Shown in pieces: positions 1-6,173 of a stretch of 6,941 nt of DNA. Position 1 is the first letter of the stretch. Every line of letters starts with the position of its first letter. Below the pieces are notes generated by a model. That model saw only the letters and a list, made by a program, of their open reading frames with translations, had not been told where the DNA came from and searched no databases. Made by a program: the position numbers and the translations under genes. The stretch is taken from contig JALNXV010000192.1 in NCBI GenBank assembly GCA_023230175.1, positions 1 to 6,941 of the forward strand, in the 5' to 3' direction. Source of the DNA: Candidatus Cloacimonadota bacterium (lineage in GTDB: Bacteria; Cloacimonadota; Cloacimonadia; Cloacimonadales; WRIO01).

Positions 1-609
1 AAGACTCTTCCAAACTTTGCCAATCTTCTTTCCCGCATATTCATACTGTCCAAGGAGATACTTCTTGAAGCCATCTGTTCTGTCTGTTCCTGCCGATGAG
101 TTATCACCTTCAAACACTACGCAGAGATCCCCTTCCTTCATTCCATTCTGAACAAGATAGGAAGCTGCTGCAGCGCCAATTTCAACGTTGTCATATTTAA
201 TGTTTGATACCGCATATGGCGCAATTGAAGGAATAATTCTATCGGCTTCGGTAAACGGAATCTTGGCATTCACAAGCTGAAGAATGGCATTCTCAACTGT
301 TGAATCCTGCGGAAGCATTGCTACGCCGACGGAACCATCGCCTTTATAGTTTGCCACAATATCCTCAATCTGTGCAATTTGTTCTGTTGCACTGTTTGAA
401 GTGAGATGAACTGCTTTGTATTTTCCGGCGGCATTGATTTCATCAACTTTTTCCTTAGCAAATACTCCGATTGCTCCTGTCCATCCATGATCTGGAGCTG
501 GTGTCAGAACATAGATTGTCTTCACCGATGAGGCTTCTGCTGATCCCTGTGCAAAACATGGAATAGCAATAAGAACCATCAGTACCAACGCAATAACGAT
601 TTTTTTCAT
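1..609 (-). CDS. Periplasmic sugar-binding protein of an ABC transporter (class I, RbsB-like), 3' end missing
   Basis: Solute receptor that would deliver a sugar or cyclitol to an inner-membrane ABC importer. Only the first 203 codons are present; the frame is open to position 1, so about 100-150 residues are lost. Residues 1-20 form a signal peptide (MKK, hydrophobic core, cleavage probably after Cys-Phe-Ala at 18-20), followed by a QGSAEAS linker of spirochaete style. Cys18 is preceded by Ala-Ile-Pro, a poor lipobox, so I favour a soluble or non-standard lipoprotein. The rest fits Peripla_BP_4: first strand TIYVLTP (31-37), NSATEQIAQIEDIVA helix (72-86), AMLPQDS (97-103), IPFTEADR (117-124, the DR typical of sugar contacts), NVEIGAAAA (141-149) and VVFEGDN (164-170). 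Start is ATG at 609 with GGGAGG 8 nt upstream. It is last in the downstream block, 43 nt after the TIM-barrel gene. The ligand is not readable. Confidence 0.9.
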   Translation of the reverse strand, partial: MKKIVIALVLMVLIAIPCFAQGSAEASSVKTIYVLTPAPDHGWTGAIGVFAKEKVDEINAAGKYKAVHLTSNSATEQIAQIEDIVANYKGDGSVGVAMLPQDSTVENAILQLVNAKIPFTEADRIIPSIAPYAVSNIKYDNVEIGAAAASYLVQNGMKEGDLCVVFEGDNSSAGTDRTDGFKKYLLGQYEYAGKKIGKVWKSL

Positions 610-633
610 GGAATAATCCTCCCTTTTTTATTA

Positions 634-653
634 ATTACCGTTCAAACGGCAAT
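634..653 (-). other. Intercistronic hairpin ahead of the binding-protein gene
   Basis: The minus-strand transcript can form an 8-bp stem, AUUGCCGU / ACGGUAAU, with one G-U pair and a UUGA tetraloop. It begins at the last base of the TIM-barrel gene's TGA stop and ends 10 nt before the GGGAGG ribosome binding site of the binding-protein gene. No U-tract follows, so it is not an intrinsic terminator. Hairpins at such positions can stabilise or process mRNA so that binding protein is made in excess over the enzymes. The hairpin is seen in sequence; the role is inference. Confidence 0.4.
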
Positions 654-1642
654 CATTTAGTTCCTATAGCATTGTCAAATGCCACTGTTGATGGATCAAA
701 ATTGAATTTCTTAATGAATTCACAGGCCTCAGTAGCTCCAACTACTCGATCCATTCCTGAATCCTCCCATTCAACTGAAAGCGGTCCTTCATAACCAATC
801 TGATTAAGGACTCTGCAGATACCATCAAAATCAACATCTCCGTGACCAAGAGATACAAAGTTCCAGCCCCGTCTTACATTTCCAAACGGAAGATGACTTC
901 CAAGGACACCATTACGTCCGTTGAAATTGCATTTTACGTCCTTAGCATGAACATGATAAATTCTGTCGCCGAAATCTTCCAAGAAAGTGCATGGATTAAT
1001 CATCTGCCAAACAAGATGAGAAGGATCAAAGTTTGCACCAAGTGTTTTTCTTCCATGGAATTCTTTAATCAACCTGTCAAAAGTCCAGTAATCATAGGCA
1101 ATTTCCGAAGGATGAACTTCAAGTGCAAACTTGACATCGCATTTATCGAATTCATCGAAAATTGGAGTCCATTTCTCAACAACTTCCTTGTATGCATTGT
1201 CAACCATCTCTTCCGGAGTCTGCGGGAATGAATAGAAATACTTCCATACCGGCGAACCCATGAAACTAGTAACAACATGAACTCCTAAGTTTTTTGCAGC
1301 CTTTGCAGCATAAATCATCTGCTCAGTTCCCCATTTTGAAATCTTCTCAGGCTTGCCTGCCAATTCTGCAGGAGCAAATCCATCAAGACGCGGATCCCAA
1401 AGGTCTGCAACGCACTGCCCTGGGACATGAGCCGCAAGAGCCCAGCATCCCAACCCATATTTTGCAAGAGTAGCTTTCACCTGTTTTACATAGCTCGGAT
1501 CCTCTGCTGCCTTCTTGGCATCAATAGGTCCCCAAGTTGCGAGCTCAAGCCCTTCATAACCCATTTTCTTTGCAACTTTGCAAATTTCTTCCAGCGGGAG
1601 ATCTGCCCACTGAGCCGTACACAATGTAATTGGTCTTGCCAT
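653..1642 (-). CDS. Sugar (phosphate) isomerase/epimerase, xylose-isomerase-like TIM barrel
   Basis: A 329-residue metal-dependent isomerase/epimerase of the AP_endonuc_2 / IolE-D-tagatose-epimerase fold, presumably cytoplasmic, acting on a keto-sugar or keto-cyclitol. The four usual metal ligands appear in order: E175 in ALEVHP, D206 in NFDPSH, H232 in HVHAKD and E291 in SVEWED. The stretch between H232 and E291 (59 residues) is longer than in the short epimerases and carries a GHGDVDFDG segment (266-274). The C-terminal tail continues past the barrel to a VAFDNAIG segment (320-327). The start is ATG at 1642, with AAGGAG at 1649-1654 (6-nt spacer); the open frame extends to a TTG at 1705, but that would overlap the upstream gene and precede the conserved first strand. 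It lies 17 nt after the Gfo/Idh dehydrogenase, a very common pairing. Alternative roles include YcjR-like 3-keto-sugar epimerase or C-glycoside deglycosidase alpha-subunit-like enzyme; substrate unknown. Confidence 0.9.
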   Translation of the reverse strand: MARPITLCTAQWADLPLEEICKVAKKMGYEGLELATWGPIDAKKAAEDPSYVKQVKATLAKYGLGCWALAAHVPGQCVADLWDPRLDGFAPAELAGKPEKISKWGTEQMIYAAKAAKNLGVHVVTSFMGSPVWKYFYSFPQTPEEMVDNAYKEVVEKWTPIFDEFDKCDVKFALEVHPSEIAYDYWTFDRLIKEFHGRKTLGANFDPSHLVWQMINPCTFLEDFGDRIYHVHAKDVKCNFNGRNGVLGSHLPFGNVRRGWNFVSLGHGDVDFDGICRVLNQIGYEGPLSVEWEDSGMDRVVGATEACEFIKKFNFDPSTVAFDNAIGTK

Positions 1643-1648
1643 TTCCAA

Positions 1649-1654
1649 CTCCTT
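1649..1654 (-). promoter_or_regulatory. Ribosome binding site fixing the TIM-barrel gene start
   Basis: AAGGAG lies 6 nt before the ATG at 1642, in the 17-nt gap after the dehydrogenase stop codon (TAA, 1662-1660). It supports the internal ATG over the longer open frame. Confidence 0.8.
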
Positions 1655-1659
1655 CTGCT

Positions 1660-2796
1660 TTACATGTCTACCCAGACATTTCCATTCAAATTCGACTTTA
1701 CGCAAGCTTCGATGAAACGGACACCTTCTGCTCCATCGTCAACTGTCGGGAAATCAATCATCTCAGGCTTGAAAGAACCATCCCTCTTTGCTTTGATGCA
1801 ATTGATAAACGACTTGTAAAGGTTGCCCATTGCCTCAAACCATCCCTCAGGATGACCAGAAGGAAGTCGGCCGTATTTTGCTGCATCAGGAGCAATTGAG
1901 CCATAACCCCTATGCAGCTCATTGATAGTACCATCCCTGCTTATTACAGTTATTTTTTCAGGCTCTTCCTGGAACCATTGAATAGTTCCGTTCTCGCCAT
2001 AAATCCTGACTCTAAGCGAATTATCATGTCCAATAGCATATTGGCAAGTCCAATACAACCCAGTGGCTCCACCTTCATACTCAACCATAACGAAATCGTT
2101 ATCATCAAGAACTCTTCCTGGAACAACCGCATCCATTTTGGCCAGAACACGCTTGATTTTCAGACCTGTCATAGTCGCAACAGCATTTTCTACATGGGTA
2201 CCAAGGTCTCCGAGACAGTTTACAGATCCGCTTTGCTTAGGATCCGCTCTCCATTTTCCCTGTTTTCCACCCCACTCACCTTCGTAAGCAAGCCATCCTT
2301 GCGGAAATTCTGCTACGACTGATCTGATTTTTCCAAGATCACCACGCCTGATTATTTCTTTTGCATGCTTTGCTGTGACATGTCCCATATAGGTGTAAGT
2401 CACCAGGAACAAAAGTCCTCTTTCTTTTGCAATCTTCTGCAAATCGGAAGCCTGCTCAGAGGTAAAGCAAAGAGGCTTATCGCAACTGACATTGATTCCA
2501 GCATTCAAGAAAGCTTTGGCAATCGGATAATGCGATACGTTCGGAGTTACAATAACAACAAAGTCGATTCCATCTTTTCGTGTCCCTTCTGCTTTTGCCA
2601 TTGTTTCAAAATCAGGATAAAGCCTGTCTTCTTCGATACCCCATTCCTTGCCTTTCTCGATTGTTTTCTCAAAAGTTCTTGAAAAACAACCAGCTTTAAG
2701 TTCGGCAAGTCCATCAAGATTAATCGAATGACGGTGGGCATCACCAATAAACGAACCAGGACCACCACCTACCATTCCGTAAGCCAATTTATTCAA
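1660..2796 (-). CDS. Gfo/Idh/MocA-family NAD(P)-dependent sugar dehydrogenase
   Basis: A 378-residue cytoplasmic oxidoreductase expected to oxidise a ring hydroxyl of a sugar, glycoside or cyclitol, or reduce the matching ketone, with NAD(P). The N-terminal Rossmann domain has the dinucleotide loop GGGPGSFIG (10-18) and then AHRHSINLDG (20-29), typical of the larger predicted-dehydrogenase branch. The EKP-like motif is CDKPL (105-109) with catalytic Lys107. The C-terminal domain carries GDLGTH (196-201), giving the family's catalytic Asp197 and His201. A GHPEG motif (314-318) near the end is also usual in this branch. Length is normal. There is no ATG near the N-terminus before the Rossmann strand; the best start is TTG at 2796, with AGGAGG ending 6 nt upstream. 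It is first in the downstream block and is followed 17 nt later by the TIM-barrel isomerase. Inositol 2-dehydrogenase (IolG-like) and 3-keto-glycoside-forming (YcjS-like) activities are both possible. Confidence 0.92.
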   Translation of the reverse strand: MNKLAYGMVGGGPGSFIGDAHRHSINLDGLAELKAGCFSRTFEKTIEKGKEWGIEEDRLYPDFETMAKAEGTRKDGIDFVVIVTPNVSHYPIAKAFLNAGINVSCDKPLCFTSEQASDLQKIAKERGLLFLVTYTYMGHVTAKHAKEIIRRGDLGKIRSVVAEFPQGWLAYEGEWGGKQGKWRADPKQSGSVNCLGDLGTHVENAVATMTGLKIKRVLAKMDAVVPGRVLDDNDFVMVEYEGGATGLYWTCQYAIGHDNSLRVRIYGENGTIQWFQEEPEKITVISRDGTINELHRGYGSIAPDAAKYGRLPSGHPEGWFEAMGNLYKSFINCIKAKRDGSFKPEMIDFPTVDDGAEGVRFIEACVKSNLNGNVWVDM

Positions 2797-2802
2797 TGTC
2801 AA

Positions 2803-2808
2803 CCTCCT
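2803..2808 (-). promoter_or_regulatory. Ribosome binding site deciding a TTG start
   Basis: The minus strand reads TGAGGAGG-TTGACA-TTG. The Shine-Dalgarno AGGAGG directly abuts a TTG at 2802, which has no spacer and so cannot be the start. The TTG at 2796 lies 6 nt away and is well placed. A third in-frame TTG at 2787 would be 15 nt away. I therefore start the dehydrogenase at 2796. Confidence 0.75.
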
Positions 2809-2815
2809 CAGTTAA

Positions 2816-2831
2816 GTCGCAAAAATGCGAC
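2816..2831. repeat. 16-bp palindrome in the dehydrogenase leader (operator or leader hairpin)
   Basis: GTCGCA-AAAA-TGCGAC: perfect 6-bp arms around four A/T pairs. It ends 7 nt before the AGGAGG ribosome binding site and would lie at about +16 to +31 from the predicted transcription start. As DNA this is a typical place for a repressor operator; as RNA it is a small hairpin next to the Shine-Dalgarno site. A second copy of one arm plus the A-tract, TCGCAAAAA, lies at 2966-2974. The binding protein is unknown. Confidence 0.5.
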
Positions 2832-2852
2832 AGAATAATCATTCTTTGTTTA

Positions 2853-2861
2853 ATTATCACA
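2853..2861 (-). promoter_or_regulatory. Candidate extended -10 promoter for the downstream block
   Basis: The minus strand reads TGT-GATAAT: a 5/6 match to TATAAT at 2858-2853 with the TGn extension at 2861-2859. At 17-bp spacing the -35 position is TGTGCC (2881-2876), a poor match, so the promoter would be weak alone or activator-dependent. The predicted start is near 2846, giving about a 50-nt leader. It would let the dehydrogenase, isomerase and transporter genes be expressed apart from the upstream four. Confidence 0.45.
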
Positions 2862-2886
2862 TGGAATACAATTCAGGCACATGCTA

Positions 2887-2918
2887 ATAATTGACTTTCC
2901 ATATATATTATTGACTTT
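2887..2918. repeat. Tandem direct repeats with 20-bp period, possible activator site
   Basis: On the plus strand ATAATTGACTTT (2887-2898) and ATTATTGACTTT (2907-2918) match at 11 of 12 positions and are exactly 20 bp apart, close to two helical turns. Relative to the predicted start near 2846 they cover -41 to -52 and -61 to -72, directly upstream of the weak -35 element. This is the usual layout for AraC-type or response-regulator activators. The repeats are seen directly; the regulator is inference. Confidence 0.45.
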
Positions 2919-2944
2919 TTGATAATTACTGTTTTACTTAAATC

Positions 2945-2974
2945 TTTTTGCACAAACATGCTACCTCGCAAAAA
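2945..2974. repeat. Inverted repeat downstream of the kinase stop codon
   Basis: TTTTTGC (2945-2951) and GCAAAAA (2968-2974) form 7-bp arms around a 16-nt centre, starting 10 nt past the kinase stop. The AT-rich stem, the long loop and the absence of a following U-tract on the minus strand make it a poor intrinsic terminator. It may be part of an operator or be incidental. Confidence 0.3.
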
Positions 2975-2984
2975 CACTAAAAAA

Positions 2985-4151
2985 TCAGCAATTAATCTGT
3001 TTAAAGTATGCTTCAACGATAGGTTGGATCTTTTTTGCTTTTTCCCCTTTTTCTTTCTCTAGATAAGTTCCACCGTCATATAGCAGTGTGAACCCTCCAG
3101 ATGCTGCACCCCATGCACACAAATCAACAATATCCAGCTTCGATTTGGGATCCTTTTCTTTTTGCTTTGCAATAGATGTAAGCACTCCCCCGACAAAGTT
3201 GTCTCCGCATCCTGTTGTATCGTGTTTCAATTCAGGATTCTTTGCTAGAAGTTCATCTATATATGCTGAAACTGGGAGTTTCTCAAGCTTGTGGAATTTG
3301 AAAACTGCACCATTGCCCGCCCAAACCCAAATACTTTTTGACCCCTGTGTAATGATGAAAGACTGGACACGATTTTCGAAGAATTCAGCCGCTTCTTCAA
3401 GTGACTCTTTCCCAGAAATCCTAATTGCCTCTTCTGCATCTACAACAAGCACATCAATATCTTCCCAGTTTCCATTCTGAACAAGAGGCCATGGCTTGTC
3501 AGGATTCTTTTTTTCATTTCTGAAATCAAAGACAGTCCCAACAACTGTGATTCCTCCATTAGCTTTCACTTTACTGAGAATGGAACTTAGATTGTCATGA
3601 ATATTTGGAACAAGAGCAGTACCACCGCAAAGGACTATATCCGATTTGAAGAAGTTTTCATCAATCAGTTCTGGAGTCATCTTGATTGCTGCTCCGATAC
3701 GATTCACAAATGTTCTTTCACCATTTCCAGCAAGAACAATCGTACCTGGAGAATGTTCCCCATCTGCCAGTTTCAGATCATATTTCAAAGGTGTTTTGGA
3801 CAATATATCCAGTATTTTCACACCTGATCTGTCTTTTGCGATTACTCCCTGAAAAGTAACCGAAACATCATCCATCATCTCAAGCATCTGGGCAGTTTGA
3901 ACCATTGCGACAACCGATGGGCCTCCGAGATTCATTGTCACAGGATCTCTGCCATTTGTGAGTATTTGATTCAGCGTATCATAATCAAGACCAGAAAACT
4001 TAAGCAGATCCTCGAAAAAGACCAACTTCCCCTCTTGGAGACCTCCATCTCCATTTTTTCGGCTCAGAAGTTTCTGAACTTTCTCTGATTTGATATCAAA
4101 ACCATTGTATACGCTATCTAAAAGACAACATCCAATCCCTGCGATTCTCAT
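2985..4151 (-). CDS. PfkB-family carbohydrate kinase
   Basis: A 388-residue ATP-dependent kinase of the ribokinase/PfkB superfamily, expected to phosphorylate a sugar, sugar acid or polyol in the cytoplasm. The substrate-side glycines are in NLGGPS (74-79). The C-terminal signature is DTTGCGDNF (311-319), with catalytic base Asp317 and the anion-hole glycines; Cys315 replaces the usual Ala of GAGD. GERTFV (144-149) fits the lid region. The NxxE magnesium motif appears as DAEE (238-241), and the TxGxxG nucleotide motif as TQGSKS (268-273), so both deviate by one residue. It is longer than the usual 300-330 residues, with extra sequence at 15-72 before the GG motif and a Lys/Glu-rich segment at 330-340. 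ATG at 4151 follows GGGAG by 6 nt and sits 15 nt after the reductase stop (TAG). Substrate not assignable; last gene of the upstream block. Confidence 0.9.
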   Translation of the reverse strand: MRIAGIGCCLLDSVYNGFDIKSEKVQKLLSRKNGDGGLQEGKLVFFEDLLKFSGLDYDTLNQILTNGRDPVTMNLGGPSVVAMVQTAQMLEMMDDVSVTFQGVIAKDRSGVKILDILSKTPLKYDLKLADGEHSPGTIVLAGNGERTFVNRIGAAIKMTPELIDENFFKSDIVLCGGTALVPNIHDNLSSILSKVKANGGITVVGTVFDFRNEKKNPDKPWPLVQNGNWEDIDVLVVDAEEAIRISGKESLEEAAEFFENRVQSFIITQGSKSIWVWAGNGAVFKFHKLEKLPVSAYIDELLAKNPELKHDTTGCGDNFVGGVLTSIAKQKEKDPKSKLDIVDLCAWGAASGGFTLLYDGGTYLEKEKGEKAKKIQPIVEAYFKQINC

Positions 4152-4166
4152 TTCAATCTCCCTGTT

Positions 4167-5381
4167 CTATACAATGCCTGTCACAATACGGCTCCGCATC
4201 TCTTCAGCTGCCTTTCGTATTTCCTTTACTGTTTTCTTTTGAATAAGCATATCATAGAATTCAAAAACAAGTTTTGAAGTATCATCCTCAGGCTTTAAAC
4301 CTGAAAGCTCCTCCAAAGCCTTCTTGCAGGCATCCATGCTCTGCACTATTTCATTCTCTTCCAGATACCGGCATACAGCAGCAGCGGTTCCCACAGAAAT
4401 GAAAATCGGGGCAATCTTCATTTCCTGACAAAGCAATGAAGATCCAATCATTCTATCTGATGAAGCTAATTTCCGCTTTTGATCGTTTCCAACTCGCTTG
4501 CAAGTATCCATAAGAGCCTTGTTGCTGAACCTGAAAATCAAATCATTTATATGCATTATGATTCCAGAAAGATCCTTTCCATATTTCCTGCTTAATGCGA
4601 TTGCACTTTCTTGCATAGCATTTGAAGCAATGAGCTTGATATTTTCATCATCAATAGCCTGATATATGTATTCAAGGCCAAGGTAATCACCTAAATATGC
4701 AGTAGTGGCATGACCCATATTATGCACATACAATTTTCTCTTTATGAAAAAATCAAATGGTTCTTCGGGAACGAGATTCTTGATTTTGGGAATGCTGCCT
4801 TTCATTGCTCCCTTATCGACAGGAAGGAATCCATAGGACTCTACACACACCCTAAGAGGATTTCCATCCTGCATTTCCGGGGTCTGAACCGGAACCATTC
4901 TGCCAATCGATGCTTCGACAAGCCCTATGGTCCTATCCATAGTCTTCCCTTCACCTTCTGTGAGATGATCTTTGATCATTTTCTCAACAATTTTATTAGC
5001 ATCCATCAGGTTTTCACAGATTATGATATTCAATGGTTTTGCACCTCGTGCAAAACGCTTGCGCAAACCTAAAGCGATGTTCGGAACGATGAATTTAAGG
5101 ATATTCACTCCGACTGCGGTGGCCATCAAATCACATTCTGCAATTGCATCACTTACGAGATCAGAATTGGTTCCATCAATCCCGCTGACATTGTCAATAA
5201 GCACTTCATCAAAACCTGATGTTGACACATGCCTCACAGGATAGCTGTGATCCTTGTTCAATGCTTCAATCACTGGTTTTGCAACATCGACGAAATCAAC
5301 ATGGTAACCGGATTCTGAGAACAGAGCTCCAATAAACCCTCTTCCGATGTTTCCTGCACCATACATAATAGCTTTCTTCAT
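4167..5381 (-). CDS. Mannitol-1-phosphate 5-dehydrogenase-like reductase (MtlD/long-chain polyol dehydrogenase family)
   Basis: A 404-residue NAD-dependent dehydrogenase that interconverts a polyol (or its phosphate, or an aldonate) with the matching ketose. The N-terminus YGAGNIGRGFIG (7-18) is the Rossmann loop almost exactly as in E. coli MtlD. LNIIICEN (117-124) and VGNDQKRKLASSDR (297-310) also match MtlD segments from memory. The catalytic K-x4-N-x2-H motif of the polyol-specific long-chain family is K216-N221-H224 in KLYVHNMGH. It is slightly longer than E. coli MtlD (382). Its ATG overlaps the previous TGA as ATGA (5381-5378), with GGAGG 7 nt upstream inside that gene, implying translational coupling to the hydrolase. 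No mannitol PTS gene is in the window, and the neighbours suggest a different substrate. Relatives of the same superfamily (UxaB, UxuB) reduce tagaturonate or fructuronate, so an acid substrate remains possible. Confidence 0.85.
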   Translation of the reverse strand: MKKAIMYGAGNIGRGFIGALFSESGYHVDFVDVAKPVIEALNKDHSYPVRHVSTSGFDEVLIDNVSGIDGTNSDLVSDAIAECDLMATAVGVNILKFIVPNIALGLRKRFARGAKPLNIIICENLMDANKIVEKMIKDHLTEGEGKTMDRTIGLVEASIGRMVPVQTPEMQDGNPLRVCVESYGFLPVDKGAMKGSIPKIKNLVPEEPFDFFIKRKLYVHNMGHATTAYLGDYLGLEYIYQAIDDENIKLIASNAMQESAIALSRKYGKDLSGIIMHINDLIFRFSNKALMDTCKRVGNDQKRKLASSDRMIGSSLLCQEMKIAPIFISVGTAAAVCRYLEENEIVQSMDACKKALEELSGLKPEDDTSKLVFEFYDMLIQKKTVKEIRKAAEEMRSRIVTGIV

Positions 5382-6166
5382 TCAATAGCCTCCAAAACCT
5401 TTTCATTTAGAAAAGCAACAGCCGCATCTATATATTTCTTCCCTAAGCTTTCATCGGCATCTCTCGGATCAAAGACAATTGCGTTATCTGGAGAAGAATG
5501 GCACGAAAACACAAAATCATCCGCAAGCCCATAATCGACATATTTGAGTTTTTCAGGTTTTGCTGGGAATTGATTCAAATCAACGGACTCTGGGTGCAAA
5601 CAGCACATCAGAGAAGTTTCAATTTTTGTTCCATGTCCCAGATCATCATTCTCATTGATCTTCACCAATGGGAGAAACTGGATGACTTTGGACGACGTTT
5701 CATTCGAAAACTCGACCGCAAGCCTTTCAAGGGTTGCGCGCTGTCCTACTGCTCCATGCCCATTCACAATGACAATAAGCTTGAAACCAAGATCTACAAG
5801 CATGCGCAGGTATTCCCGAACAACTACTCCAAAGACATCCTCACGGGCATACATGCTTGGAAGCATGTTTTTAGGAACATCCATTCCTTTGACATAAGGA
5901 AGCGGGTCTTCAAACCCTTTCGTTCTAAGGATTTCATCTTCGCGTTTTCTTTCGGTACCCATCCACAAAGTCGGCATGACAAGTCCGCCGGTTTTCAAAG
6001 CAGTTTTTTCGGCGACAGCAGAAGCAAAAAGAGGGTCAGTTCCATAAGGCATAGCCGGCCCATGCCATTCAAGAGGCCCAAGTGGCAGAAATACAATATT
6101 ATGTTTTTTCTGTTCGTCTCTGATTTCTTCCGGTCTAAGCAATTCCATATGAACCGTTCTGGGCAT
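5378..6166 (-). CDS. Creatininase-superfamily metal-dependent hydrolase
   Basis: A 262-residue protein of the creatininase/creatinine amidohydrolase fold, a cytoplasmic binuclear-metal hydrolase. The N-terminal signature LPLGPLEWHGPAMPYGTD (27-44) keeps E33, H35 and D44 at creatininase spacing. NGHGAV (135-140) supplies H137 but lacks the usual NGHGGN ending, and GHGTKIETS (177-185) supplies H178 and E183 in place of HAGExETS. Residues 65-115 differ from classical members and lack the FPGT motif, so real creatinine hydrolysis is unlikely. Start is ATG at 6166 with AAGGAG 10 nt upstream; the frame stays open to 6274 but would overlap the preceding gene by about 100 nt, and family homology begins only here. 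It lies 7 nt after the mutarotase-like gene and overlaps the reductase by 4 nt. In a sugar operon the likely job is opening a lactone, a cyclic diketone or an amide-linked sugar. IolN of Thermotoga, recalled as a member of this superfamily, is a precedent. Confidence 0.87.
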   Translation of the reverse strand: MPRTVHMELLRPEEIRDEQKKHNIVFLPLGPLEWHGPAMPYGTDPLFASAVAEKTALKTGGLVMPTLWMGTERKREDEILRTKGFEDPLPYVKGMDVPKNMLPSMYAREDVFGVVVREYLRMLVDLGFKLIVIVNGHGAVGQRATLERLAVEFSNETSSKVIQFLPLVKINENDDLGHGTKIETSLMCCLHPESVDLNQFPAKPEKLKYVDYGLADDFVFSCHSSPDNAIVFDPRDADESLGKKYIDAAVAFLNEKVLEAIE

Positions 6167-6173
6167 ATCTACT

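Noticed and set aside
1643..1705. N-terminal extension of the TIM-barrel gene to a TTG at 1705
   Set aside because: It would overlap the dehydrogenase by 46 nt and precedes the conserved first strand; the ATG at 1642 has a well-spaced AAGGAG.
2851..2928. Inverted pair TAATTATC (2851-2858) and GATAATTA (2921-2928)
   Set aside because: 8-bp AT-only-rich arms 62 nt apart in very AT-rich DNA are expected by chance; one arm overlaps the candidate -10 element.
2891..2940. Plus-strand TTGACT hexamers as -35 boxes
   Set aside because: No acceptable -10 follows at 16-18 bp for either copy, and no plus-strand gene lies downstream.
2945..2990. Intrinsic terminator after the kinase
   Set aside because: The T-tract directly after the stop codon (2979-2984) has no GC-rich stem before it, and the TTTTTGC/GCAAAAA inverted repeat has a long loop and no following U-run on the minus strand. 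Read-through into the downstream block remains likely.
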